Part shown: positions 6,550 to 14,249 of the stretch, piece by piece | Numbering within the stretch: position 1 is the stretch's first letter | Layout: every line of letters starts with the position of its first letter | Assembly (NCBI GenBank): GCA_002428445.1 | Contig: DIWJ01000030.1 | Coordinates: forward strand, 1,217-17,804 | Direction of reading: 5' to 3' | Source of the DNA: Syntrophaceae bacterium UBA6109 | GTDB lineage: Bacteria > Desulfobacterota > Syntrophia > Syntrophales > UBA6109 | Length of the DNA stretch: 16,588 bases | Notes under the pieces: generated by a model | What the model saw: the letters and a program-made list of their open reading frames with translations, nothing else | Told to the model about the DNA's origin: nothing | Databases searched by the model: none | Position numbers and translations under genes: made by a program

Positions 6550-7212
6550 TCAATCCTTGGCCCTTTGCAGGGCGTCGTAATTGAACCTCACCCGCGCCTC
6601 CTTCAGGGTCAGACCCTCCCGGATGGAAGCGACGATCTTCTGTTCCGCCGCGTCGATCTCCAGGGCCAGGGCCAGAACTTCCCCGGCGCGGCTCTGCGGG
6701 ATGACCAGCACGCCGGACTGGTCAGCCATCATCAGGTCGCCGGGGTGGACCTGAACGTCGCAGATGGCCACCGGCTTGTTGAAGGACTCCATCACGACGC
6801 GGTCCTTGCCGGTCACCATGAAGTGGCCGCGGGTGTACATCGGATAACCGAGCTCGCGGATGCCGTCCACGTCGCGGCAGACGCCGTCGATCACCGTGCC
6901 TGCAAGCTTCTTCTGGACAGCCATGTGGGTCAGGATGTCGCCCCATACGGTGCAGTACATCCTGCCCGCATTGTCGATGACGATCACGTCGCCTTCTTTG
7001 GCCTCGTCGATGAAATCCCCGGCCCCCGTCTTCACCTGGGCGATCGGAAGGAATTTGACCGTAAAGGCGGGGCCGACGATCTTCTTGCCTACGACAATGG
7101 GCGCCAGTCCCTGACAGCCGCAGCGGATTTTGAGCCTGTCCAGCGCATCGGACACGCTCGGGGTGGATAACGCCATGAAACCCTTGATGAGTTCATCTTT
7201 GTTCTCAGCCAT
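6550..7212 (-). CDS. RraA-like aldolase, copy 2 (HMG/CHA aldolase family)
   Basis: A 220-residue second member of the RraA / HMG-CHA aldolase family. The motif GDVIVIDNAGR (74-84) and VIDGVCRD (107-114), with R113 and D114, keeps the Arg-Asp pair needed for metal and substrate binding, so a lyase is likely. It is clearly diverged from the copy at 3987-4664 (compare NAGRMYCTVWGD with NGGRVDQNCWGE), so the two are not a recent duplication and may handle different substrates or form a mixed complex. The start is set by AAGGAG 7 nt before the ATG at 7212; in-frame upstream starts (ATG 7227, TTG 7275) lack an SD or run into the IlvD-like gene. The gap to the upstream gene is 31 nt. A 131-nt gap with a hairpin follows before panB. 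Confidence 0.9.
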   Translation of the reverse strand: MAENKDELIKGFMALSTPSVSDALDRLKIRCGCQGLAPIVVGKKIVGPAFTVKFLPIAQVKTGAGDFIDEAKEGDVIVIDNAGRMYCTVWGDILTHMAVQKKLAGTVIDGVCRDVDGIRELGYPMYTRGHFMVTGKDRVVMESFNKPVAICDVQVHPGDLMMADQSGVLVIPQSRAGEVLALALEIDAAEQKIVASIREGLTLKEARVRFNYDALQRAKD

Positions 7213-7243
7213 TCCATTCTCCTTCATATGACTCGAATCTGTC

Positions 7244-8902
7244 TCAATCCCGCCGCAGTACGGCGCCCTGTTCAACCGGCAGCATGGTTTTGGATATCCG
7301 TGACAGCAGCCCCTTGGTAAATTTCGCCGGGGCGGGCTGCCACGCCTTCCTGCGCATCTCGATGACCTGCTCGTCCACGAGCAGATCCACCCTTCTTTCG
7401 GGGATGTTCACCGAAATCAGGTCCCCGTCCCGAACCAGGGCGATGGGGCCTCCGGCGGCGGCCTCCGGCGAAACGTGGCAGATGGCCCCGCCCTTGTTCG
7501 TGCCCGAAAAACGGCCGTCGGAAATGAGGGTCACGGCCGCCTCCAGGTTCATCCCGGCCAGCAGCCAGAGGAACCGCGCCGTGATTCTCATTCCCGGATC
7601 GCCCTTGGGTCCGACGTTGCGGATCACGACCATGTCCCCCGGCTGGACAAGACCCGCCAGCAGCTTTTCGCAGGCCTCCTTTTCCGATTCGAAGACCCTG
7701 GCCCGGCCCTGGCGGGCGAACTGCTCCTCCACGAGCCCGGAGATCTTCACGGCCGCGCCGTTGGGGGCCAGGGTTCCCTGTAGAATCGCCACCCCGCCCT
7801 CGGGGGAAAGGGGCGTCGACAGGGGATGGATCACCTGGCGGTTCAACACCTCGGCCCCGGCGATATTCTCTCCCAGAGTCTTTCCCGTCACGGTCAGTGC
7901 CCCGGTGTGGAGAAGGGGCCTCAACTCCGCCAGGAGCGCGGGCAGGCCGCCCGCCTCGTCCAGCTCCTTCAGGGTGAACTTCCCCGAGGGCTTGACGTTG
8001 CAGATGAAGGGGGTCTGCCGGCTCAGCTCGTCGAAGAGGGCCAGGGGGAGGGCCATCCCGAGTTCGCCGGCGATGGCCGGCAGATGGATCAGGGCATTGG
8101 TCGAGCCGCCCACGGCCAGAAAAATCCGGATCGCGTTCTCGAAACCGGCCCGGGTCATGATGTCCGCGGGCCGGATCTGCCCCGCAAGCAGGGACATGAT
8201 CTGCACGCCCGCCTGATGGGCCATCCGCCCGATCAGCGGATCGGACCCGGAGACAGTGGCGTTTCCGGGCAGGGTCATGCCCAGGGTTTCGGCGATGACG
8301 CCCATGGTGTTGCCCGTCCCCATGACGGGGCAGGCCCCCAGGTTCCCGCAGGCCATATCGACCATCTCGTCGAACTCCCTGCGGGACAGCAAACCCTTCT
8401 CCATCTCGCCGTATCCCGTGCCCACCTGGATGGCGTGGCAGGTCCGCCCCTTGAACTGCTTGGGGGCCATGTAGCCGCCCAGCACGATGATCGACGGGAT
8501 GTTCAGCCTCGCCGCCGCCATGAGGTGGGCGGGGACCACATCGTCGCAGACGGTGGTGAACACCAGCGCGTCGAGCAGATTGACCTCCGCGATCAGCTCC
8601 ACGTAATCGACCACCACGTCCCTATAAGCCAGGGCATAGCTGCTTCCCCGGCTTCCGCCGGAGATCCCGCCGCAAAGGGAGCTGATGGAAAATTCGATCG
8701 GGCAGCCGCCGGCAGCCGCGATTCCCAGCTTGACCTGGCCCGCGAGTCTGCCCAGATGACCGGCAGCGGGATTGATCTCTCCCCAGCCGTTCAGGACGCC
8801 GATGAGCGGCTTTCGGAGCTGGTCCGTCGAGAACCCGATTCCCTTCATGAGGGTCTGCCGAAAAGGGAGACTCCAATGATCCAGCGTATCTTCCTTTTTC
8901 AT
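7244..8902 (-). CDS. IlvD/Edd-family dehydratase homologue with altered metal site
   Basis: A 552-residue protein collinear with dihydroxy-acid and sugar-acid dehydratases (IlvD/Edd), Fe-S and Mg2+ enzymes that convert 2,3-dihydroxy acids to 2-oxo acids. Family blocks kept are KPLIGVLNGWGEINP (31-45), HLMAAARLNIPSI (126-138), GNTMGVIAETLGM (197-209), LAVGGSTNALIHL (262-274), LTVTGKTL (336-343), SDGRFSGTNKGG (461-472) with the catalytic Ser S466, and SPEAAAGGPIALV (478-490). Cluster cysteines C119 and C191 are present; the first Cys of [2Fe-2S] members (NPC) is A46, as also absent in E. coli IlvD. Striking changes are G78 for the Asp of the usual SDGIS motif, D121 for the carbamylated Lys of CDK, and V430 for the Glu of the YEGPKG motif. 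All three normally bind Mg2+, so IlvD function is unlikely unless the site is rebuilt. The SD before the ATG is weak (GCAGAG). Confidence 0.88.
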   Translation of the reverse strand: MKKEDTLDHWSLPFRQTLMKGIGFSTDQLRKPLIGVLNGWGEINPAAGHLGRLAGQVKLGIAAAGGCPIEFSISSLCGGISGGSRGSSYALAYRDVVVDYVELIAEVNLLDALVFTTVCDDVVPAHLMAAARLNIPSIIVLGGYMAPKQFKGRTCHAIQVGTGYGEMEKGLLSRREFDEMVDMACGNLGACPVMGTGNTMGVIAETLGMTLPGNATVSGSDPLIGRMAHQAGVQIMSLLAGQIRPADIMTRAGFENAIRIFLAVGGSTNALIHLPAIAGELGMALPLALFDELSRQTPFICNVKPSGKFTLKELDEAGGLPALLAELRPLLHTGALTVTGKTLGENIAGAEVLNRQVIHPLSTPLSPEGGVAILQGTLAPNGAAVKISGLVEEQFARQGRARVFESEKEACEKLLAGLVQPGDMVVIRNVGPKGDPGMRITARFLWLLAGMNLEAAVTLISDGRFSGTNKGGAICHVSPEAAAGGPIALVRDGDLISVNIPERRVDLLVDEQVIEMRRKAWQPAPAKFTKGLLSRISKTMLPVEQGAVLRRD

Positions 8903-8918
8903 CTCTGCGCTTCACCCT

Positions 8919-8936
8919 GCCCGGCCAAGGCCGGGC
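8919..8936. other. Perfect GC-rich palindrome upstream of the ilvD-like gene
   Basis: GCCCGGCC (8919-8926) and GGCCGGGC (8929-8936) are exact complements separated by AA, giving a 7-bp stem with a 4-nt loop in RNA. It lies in the 96-nt gap between the LUD gene and the IlvD-like gene. No T-run follows; an mRNA processing or stability role is possible. Confidence 0.35.
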
Positions 8937-8998
8937 TCTATCCCTTCATTTCGAGTCTGCCTGATTTCGTCCGTCGGATCTCTGCCGGCGGGCGTTTC

Positions 8999-9682
8999 CT
9001 AAAATCCCAGTTCTTCCCCGACCAGGACGACCAGCATCTCGGCCCCTTTGGGCTTCCTATGCATGATCGTCATGACGCCGCAGGAGCGGTCGGGCGCTTC
9101 GCAGTCGTTGCACTCGCCCGATACGGCGCAGGGAACCTTGCCTCTGCCCCGATGGGCCGATATGGGCGCCGTCACGGTCTCGATCCTTTCCATGGCGGCA
9201 TTGACGTCCCTGACCGCCTTGTAAACCGAGACCACCACGATGGTCCGGCGCGGGCCGAAAATCATCGCCGCCACCCGGTTGCCGAAGCCGTCCATGTTGA
9301 CCAGCTTGCCGTCAAAGGTGACCGTGTTGGATGAACAGAGGTAGACGTCTGCCATCATTGCCTTCCGGCGCACGTCGAAATCGCGGCCCATCACGAACCC
9401 ATCCACCCTTCCGCCGTTGGCGCTGTGGCCCAGCTCCGCCTTCCAGTGGTGAAAAACAACGTGGCCGCGCTTCTCCAGTTCCTCGATCAGGCCCAATTGC
9501 CGTATGGTGACGGAACCTCCCACCCCGATCGCCGCCGCCTCGGGGATCTGCGAGAGCACGTGTTCCCTGGCCTCCCGGGCCGAGGGAAAGTAGATCGCGT
9601 CAAACCGGTTCTTTCGTAAGGCCGTTGTCAGCCTCTCTCCCAAGCTGTCCAGGTGCCATCGCTTCGAAGGATGCATCTCCAT
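8999..9682 (-). CDS. LUD-domain protein (LutC/YkgG type) with C-terminal Cys cluster
   Basis: A 227-residue LUD-domain protein. LutC/YkgG relatives take part in lactate oxidation as part of LutABC, but many stand-alone members of the family have no known role. Visible are GVGGSVTIRQLGL (53-65), the LUD core LCSSNTVTFDGKLVNMDGFG (115-134) and FGPRRTIVVV (142-151). Four cysteines near the end, C185-x5-C191-x2-C194-x6-C201, could hold a metal or Fe-S cluster. No lutA or lutB lies nearby, so a complete lactate dehydrogenase complex is not encoded here. The SD GAGGAG sits 6-7 nt before the ATG at 9682. The MmgE/PrpD gene ends 10 nt upstream, so the two are probably co-translated. Its job in this pathway is unknown; an electron-transfer or redox-partner role is a guess. 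Confidence 0.85.
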   Translation of the reverse strand: MEMHPSKRWHLDSLGERLTTALRKNRFDAIYFPSAREAREHVLSQIPEAAAIGVGGSVTIRQLGLIEELEKRGHVVFHHWKAELGHSANGGRVDGFVMGRDFDVRRKAMMADVYLCSSNTVTFDGKLVNMDGFGNRVAAMIFGPRRTIVVVSVYKAVRDVNAAMERIETVTAPISAHRGRGKVPCAVSGECNDCEAPDRSCGVMTIMHRKPKGAEMLVVLVGEELGF

Positions 9683-9692
9683 GGAAATCTCC

Positions 9693-11093
9693 TCACCCCC
9701 GGGCCGGGTCGGCCGGAGCCAGCAGGCCAGTCAGGGTTTTGATATCGTCCAGCGTTTCAAGCTTCCAGACGGTCTCGTAAATCTCTTCCGCCCGCTGCCG
9801 GGGAACCGCATCGCCCGCAAGGTCCATGAACTTGCGGATCACCTCTTCATCGGTCAGCGGCATTTCCGGCTCCCCCTTGGGCAGATCGCGCCGCGCCCGG
9901 AAGGTTTCGCCGTTTTTCATCGTCACCTCGACGATGCTCGGCCACATCTCGTCGTAGAGCTTGTCCAGTTCGGGATCCGCCCGGATCTCCACCTTGGCGG
10001 TCAAGTCCATGATCCTCCTGTCGGCGATCTTCTCGAGCGTGTAATCGTCACGCCAGGCCTGCCCCGCAATCAGGGCCGTGGCGATGCTGAAGGGGGCGCT
10101 GTACTTGGCCGCGGAGACGGTGGCCGGTGCGCGGTTGTTTCCGCGGCTCGCGATCCGGAAGGTCCGGTGAACGATCCGGTCGATCTGATCCGCTGCCGGG
10201 GCATGACGCTCGCGGATCTCCAGGGCCGCGTCGATGGCCGTGTGGTGCTGGCGGCAGCAGGCATAGGGTTTCATGCCGGCGTAGAGGATCTGGTATTCCT
10301 TCCCGAGTCCCGCGACCACCCGGTTCAGGTCGTATCGGTCCGCCGCGGCCTTGGCAAATCCCAGGGGCCCGTCCAGCCAACTGGGAGGTCCCTCGAATCC
10401 GTTGCAGGCGAGATTCACGGCATGGATTCCCGTTGCGGCGGCCCAGCCGATACAGAGCTCCTTGGAGGAAGAGCCCTCCCGGTAGTTTTCGTACTGTGAA
10501 ACCGGGGTCAAATAGGCCGCCGTGCCCAGGGCGCCCAGGAACCGGCCGGGGTCCAACCTATGGAGGCTGGCCGCGGCGCCGGCGGCCCCGAGCGTTCCAA
10601 GCGTCGCCGCCGGCAGAAAGACCCGGTCCAGGTAGATCGAGGGGCTGACGGCGTTCCCCACCCGGTTCTCCACCTCATACCCCGCAATGACGGCGCAGAT
10701 TACATCCTTTCCCCCCAGTCCCATCTCCTCGGCCAGAGCCAGGGCCGGGGGGATGGTCGTTGCAGCCGGATGGCAATGGGACGTGCGGTGAACGTCGTCC
10801 AGCTCCAGGTTGAAGATCATGGAGGCGTTGGCCAGGGTGGCCAGGGCCGCAGAAGTGGTCTCTTTCCGGCCCCAGAGCGAAGCCCGTCCCGGGGTCTTCT
10901 GCTGGAGAACGTATTGCGCCAGCCGAAGACCCGAGTCGGTCTTCGAAGCGGACAGGGCGATGCCCAGGATGTCGACCACGCGCCGCTTGACCTCGTGGAC
11001 GGCCGCGGAAGGGATCCTCTCGTAGACTGTGCTCGCCACGTCCTGCGCCAGGGCGCGGGTTTCTCCGTTCAAATTTTCGTTCACTTGAATCAT
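9693..11093 (-). CDS. MmgE/PrpD-family dehydratase
   Basis: A 466-residue cofactor-free hydro-lyase or isomerase of the MmgE/PrpD family (2-methylcitrate dehydratase, cis-aconitate decarboxylase, iminodisuccinate epimerase). Visible are ELDDVHRTSHCHPA (97-110), the usual acidic/His active-site stretch, SKELCIGWAA (210-219) and KPYACCRQHHTAID (275-288). Length is normal for the family. The ATG at 11093 is chosen over a GTG at 11147 because the family alignment starts here and GAGG lies about 8 nt upstream. It is the first enzyme after the transporter genes (123-nt gap from tctC) and ends 10 nt before the LUD gene. Neither prpB nor prpC is present, so a methylcitrate cycle is not supported; it more likely dehydrates the imported hydroxy acid. 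Confidence 0.9.
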   Translation of the reverse strand: MIQVNENLNGETRALAQDVASTVYERIPSAAVHEVKRRVVDILGIALSASKTDSGLRLAQYVLQQKTPGRASLWGRKETTSAALATLANASMIFNLELDDVHRTSHCHPAATTIPPALALAEEMGLGGKDVICAVIAGYEVENRVGNAVSPSIYLDRVFLPAATLGTLGAAGAAASLHRLDPGRFLGALGTAAYLTPVSQYENYREGSSSKELCIGWAAATGIHAVNLACNGFEGPPSWLDGPLGFAKAAADRYDLNRVVAGLGKEYQILYAGMKPYACCRQHHTAIDAALEIRERHAPAADQIDRIVHRTFRIASRGNNRAPATVSAAKYSAPFSIATALIAGQAWRDDYTLEKIADRRIMDLTAKVEIRADPELDKLYDEMWPSIVEVTMKNGETFRARRDLPKGEPEMPLTDEEVIRKFMDLAGDAVPRQRAEEIYETVWKLETLDDIKTLTGLLAPADPARG

Positions 11094-11216
11094 GGTCAAA
11101 CCTCGCTTCGGCCGTTCATGGTCCTTGGCCGCTTCCGGCAACACCACCCCGATACGCCTGCGTAAAAGCAGGTTTCACCGCGACAATCCGGAGGCGTTGC
11201 ACTCCCCTTAACCGCC

Positions 11217-12209
11217 TCAGTTCTTCTTCAGACCCAAGCCGGGCACGACCTTCTCGAAATTCCTTTCGTTCTGAGCCATGAGTTCCGCCGATTCGGCCGG
11301 CCCCAGGTACATCTGGCCGTAGCCGTTCTTGGTCATGAAATCGACGAATTTGGGGGTTGCCACGGCCTTTCGCGTCGACTGTTCCAGCCGGGCGATGATC
11401 TCCTTGGGCGTGGTCTTGGGCGCCGCCAGACAGCGCCACGTGCCGAAGACGAAATCGACGCCGGCTTCCCTGAAGGTCGGCACGTCCGGGAAGAGCGCGT
11501 CACGCTTGTTGTCCGAAATGGCCAGGATGCGCAGTTTTCCGCCGCGGACCAGGGCCGCGACCTCCGCCGGGCTCACCGTGGTGGCCTCGACGTGGCCGCC
11601 GGCCGTGGCTACGGCGGCGGGCCCGCCTCCGCCATAGGGAACGTGCGTAAACTGGATTCCGAGATTGTGTCCCAGCATGGCCGCCATGACGTGCCAGATG
11701 GCGCCGGTCCCGGAGTTGGCGATCCTCATTTTCATGGGATTGGCCTTCGCGAAATCCAGGGCCTCCTTCAGCGTCTTCCAGGGGGCGTCGGCCTTGACCG
11801 TAAAAGCCGCGGGATCATTGTTATGGACGGCAATGGGGGCCAGTTCCCGCCAGTCCAGGTAGCTCGACGCCGACCACTTCTGCAGGATCATCGAGGGGGT
11901 GGCGATGCCGATGGTGTACCCGTCGGGCTTGGCCGCGGCGATCTGGTTGAAGCCCAGCAGGCCGCCTCCGCCCGGCTTGTTGACCACAACGACCGGTTTC
12001 CCCAGGTCCGCCTTCATGACGTCCGCCAGGATGCGTGAAATCAAATCCGTTCCCCCGCCAGCGGCCCAGGGGACGATCAGGGTGATCTCCTTTTCCGGAT
12101 ACTCGGCCCAGGCGCGGGACATGCCGTCCATGACGACAAGGCTCAGGCTAAGACAAAGGATCATGACGAATTGAATCGATCTGCCGACGGCTCCACAATT
12201 TCTTTTCAT
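11217..12209 (-). CDS. tctC: Tripartite tricarboxylate transporter substrate-binding protein (TctC/Bug)
   Basis: A 330-residue periplasmic solute-binding protein of the TctC/Bug family. It has a Sec signal peptide: MKRN, a hydrophobic core (about 13-27) and a likely cleavage after AWA35. The mature part opens with the family hallmark YPEKEITLIVPWAAGGGTD and continues with NKPGGGGLLGFNQIAAAKPDG-type motifs, HVPYGGGGPA and the late segment LFPDVPTFREAG. The start at 12209 is favoured by an excellent SD (AAAGGAGGT) and the signal-peptide layout; an upstream in-frame extension to 12245 would bury the signal. It captures the carboxylate and delivers it to TctAB. The gene follows tctA after 32 nt. 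Bug proteins bind diverse acids, so specificity cannot be read. Confidence 0.95.
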   Translation of the reverse strand: MKRNCGAVGRSIQFVMILCLSLSLVVMDGMSRAWAEYPEKEITLIVPWAAGGGTDLISRILADVMKADLGKPVVVVNKPGGGGLLGFNQIAAAKPDGYTIGIATPSMILQKWSASSYLDWRELAPIAVHNNDPAAFTVKADAPWKTLKEALDFAKANPMKMRIANSGTGAIWHVMAAMLGHNLGIQFTHVPYGGGGPAAVATAGGHVEATTVSPAEVAALVRGGKLRILAISDNKRDALFPDVPTFREAGVDFVFGTWRCLAAPKTTPKEIIARLEQSTRKAVATPKFVDFMTKNGYGQMYLGPAESAELMAQNERNFEKVVPGLGLKKN

Positions 12210-12241
12210 TTTTGACCTCCTTTGATCAGTGTTGTCGGGCA

Positions 12242-13735
12242 TCACTGCACCGGACTCTTTCTTGCTTTGAACAGCGGGAAGAGCGAGACTCCTAACATCA
12301 CGATGGCGACAGCCAGGAACGTCAGAGAAATCGGTCTTTCAAAAAAGATGGAAAAAGAACCATAGGAGAGAACCAGGGACCGCCGGAAATGGTCTTCGAA
12401 CAGCGGCCCCAGGACAAAGGCCAGAATCAGGGGTGTGGTTTCATAGCGGAATTTGTGCATCAGGAAGCCCACGATGCCGAAAGCGATCATGATTCCGATG
12501 TCGAATGCCGCATTGGCTACGCTGTAACTCCCCAACAGACAGAATAGGAAAATGACGGGGAAGAAAAAGGCATAGGGGATCTTCAATATCTGCACCCACA
12601 GGCCGACCAGGGGCAGATTCAGCCCCAGCAGCATCGCGTTGCCGATGTACATGCTGGCGATGATGCTCCAGAAGATCTCGGGATTCTGGGCGATCAGGAG
12701 GGGGCCCGGGGTAATGCCGTGGATCATCAGGGAAGCCAGCAAGAGCGCCATGGTCGTGTTGGTCGGGATGCCGAGGGAAAGCAGGGGGATGAAGGAGGCG
12801 GAGGGACCGGCATTGTTCGCCGATTCGGGACCGGCAACGCCTTCGATCACCCCGGTGCCGAACTTTTCCGGATGCTTTGAAAGCTTCTTTTCCAGCGCAT
12901 AGGACATGGTGCTGGAGATGACGGTATTGCCGCCGGGAATCACGCCGATGATGAATCCCAGCACGGTTCCCCGGACGATGGGCCATGCCGAGTCGATCCA
13001 GTCCTGCACCGTCGGCAGGAGGTTCTTGATCTTTCCGGAAAGGATGCTCCGGAATTCATCCTCTTCGAGATTCTTGAAGATCTCCGCAACGCCCAGGAGC
13101 CCCATGATCACGGGGATCAACCCCAGGCCGTCCATCAGGGAGGGTATGCCGCAGGTAAACCGCTCCACCCCGTCGATGGAGTCCGTGCCGATCGTCCCCA
13201 GCATCAGCCCCAGGATGCCCATCATGTAGGCCTTCAGCTTGGAACCGGATCCCAGGAAACTTACCAGGATCAGCCCGCAGAAGATGAGGGATACGTACTC
13301 CGGGGAGGAAAACTGCAGGGCAAAGCTGGCAAAGGGCGGGGCCAGGAACAGGAGCCCGACCAGGCTGATCGTCCCGGCGATGAAGGAGCCGATGGCGGCC
13401 ATTCCCAGGGCCGGCCCGCCTCTGCCCTTGCGGGCCATCTGATAACCGTCGATGCAGGTGACGACGCTGGCCGCCTCCCCGGGGAGATTGATGAGGATGG
13501 AGGTGGTTGAGCCGCCGTACATAGCGCCGTAGTAGATCCCGGCGAGCATGATGATGGCCGTGGCCGGCGGAAGGGCAAAGGTGATCGGCAGGAGCAGGGC
13601 CAGGGCGCCGCTCGGCCCGAGGCCCGGCAGGACCCCGATCAGGGTTCCGACAAAGCAGCCCACGAAACAGAAGAGGATGTTTTGAGGTTGAAATGCGATG
13701 GTCAGCCCGTACCACAAACCCGATATTGAATCCAT
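12242..13735 (-). CDS. tctA: Tripartite tricarboxylate transporter large membrane subunit TctA
   Basis: A 497-residue inner-membrane protein, the large permease of the TTT family that moves carboxylates using an ion gradient. The N-terminal half carries the conserved glycine-rich segments GVLPGLGPSGALALLLP (34-50) and YYGAMYGGSTTSILINLPGE (68-87), followed by GYQMARKGRGGPALG; the repeated counterpart in the second half is GVIPGGNTVISS and GVAGPESANNAG, ending with SLGIPTNTTMALLLA. About twelve hydrophobic segments are visible. The ATG at 13735 has a weak GAGGGCGG upstream. tctB ends 16 nt before, tctC starts 32 nt after. Gene order B-A-C is one of the usual TTT arrangements. Confidence 0.96.
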   Translation of the reverse strand: MDSISGLWYGLTIAFQPQNILFCFVGCFVGTLIGVLPGLGPSGALALLLPITFALPPATAIIMLAGIYYGAMYGGSTTSILINLPGEAASVVTCIDGYQMARKGRGGPALGMAAIGSFIAGTISLVGLLFLAPPFASFALQFSSPEYVSLIFCGLILVSFLGSGSKLKAYMMGILGLMLGTIGTDSIDGVERFTCGIPSLMDGLGLIPVIMGLLGVAEIFKNLEEDEFRSILSGKIKNLLPTVQDWIDSAWPIVRGTVLGFIIGVIPGGNTVISSTMSYALEKKLSKHPEKFGTGVIEGVAGPESANNAGPSASFIPLLSLGIPTNTTMALLLASLMIHGITPGPLLIAQNPEIFWSIIASMYIGNAMLLGLNLPLVGLWVQILKIPYAFFFPVIFLFCLLGSYSVANAAFDIGIMIAFGIVGFLMHKFRYETTPLILAFVLGPLFEDHFRRSLVLSYGSFSIFFERPISLTFLAVAIVMLGVSLFPLFKARKSPVQ

Positions 13736-13751
13736 CGAACCGCCCTCAGTC

Positions 13752-14213
13752 TCAGAATTTGATCACGCCCGGCGGGAGAGAAACACCGAGGCCTGTCTTG
13801 AAGAGCAGATAACTGCCCATCGATAAAATGAGAGCCGCCAGCAGCGAAGTCGTCCATCTCTTGGCGCTGATCCACCGAAACAGGGAAAGGATGAAAATGA
13901 ACGTCGTGACAATGTATCCGAGGAAATCCAGGGCAATCAGATAGAAGACCAGGCAAGCCAGGGCGTTGAGGACTTTTCGCGAACTTGCCGGTCTGAGCCA
14001 GAAGTCCTCCCGTTGCCCGGCCCGATCCGGGTGCAGGATTGATTTCACGAGAAGCACGGCCGACAACAGGGATAGGACACCCCCCGTGAGCAGGGGGAAA
14101 AAGCCTGCGCCGGGCGAAGTCAACTGACCGAGGCTGCATCTGAGCCCTCCCGCGATGAAGCAGAGGCCGACCACGAGCATTACGGAACTGCTGACCAAAT
14201 CCCTGTTTTTCAC
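13752..14213 (-). CDS. tctB: Tripartite tricarboxylate transporter small membrane subunit TctB
   Basis: A 153-residue small membrane protein with four hydrophobic segments (about 8-24, 40-56, 83-112 partly split, 122-140), as expected for TctB, the small partner of TctA. The segment SPGAGFFPLLTGGVLSLLS (33-51) matches the family signature. The start is GTG at 14213, preceded by AGGAG at a good distance; an ATG seven bases upstream is in another frame. The gene lies 36 nt after the GntR regulator and 16 nt before tctA. Sequence conservation in this family is low, so the call rests on topology, signature and context. Confidence 0.9.
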   Translation of the reverse strand: MKNRDLVSSSVMLVVGLCFIAGGLRCSLGQLTSPGAGFFPLLTGGVLSLLSAVLLVKSILHPDRAGQREDFWLRPASSRKVLNALACLVFYLIALDFLGYIVTTFIFILSLFRWISAKRWTTSLLAALILSMGSYLLFKTGLGVSLPPGVIKF

Positions 14214-14249
14214 GCCTCATCTCCTGAAGGTCTGCTCGGCTGATATTCG

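Noticed and set aside
4808..6580. Long plus-strand open frame of 590 codons opposite the aldolase and PanB genes
   Set aside because: It is antisense to well-recognised genes, has a low-complexity Gly/Asp/His-rich translation and no family resemblance; such frames are common opposite GC-rich coding DNA.
5573..8902. A branched-chain amino acid/pantothenate biosynthesis cluster (ilvD plus panB)
   Set aside because: No ilvC, ilvB, panC, panD or panE is present, the IlvD-like protein has lost metal-site residues, and the flanking genes are transport and degradation genes.
7826..9334. Plus-strand open frame of 502 codons opposite the IlvD-like and LUD genes
   Set aside because: Antisense shadow of two recognised genes; composition is Gly/Arg/His/Asp-rich with no motifs.
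9693..11093. Methylcitrate cycle (PrpD) or LutABC lactate oxidation as the pathway
   Set aside because: prpB/prpC and lutA/lutB are absent; only single family members occur, so neither pathway is supported by this window.
11157..11172. CCTGC/GCAGG hairpin in the tctC to MmgE/PrpD gap as a terminator
   Set aside because: Only a 5-bp stem with no T-run, and it lies within an apparent operon.
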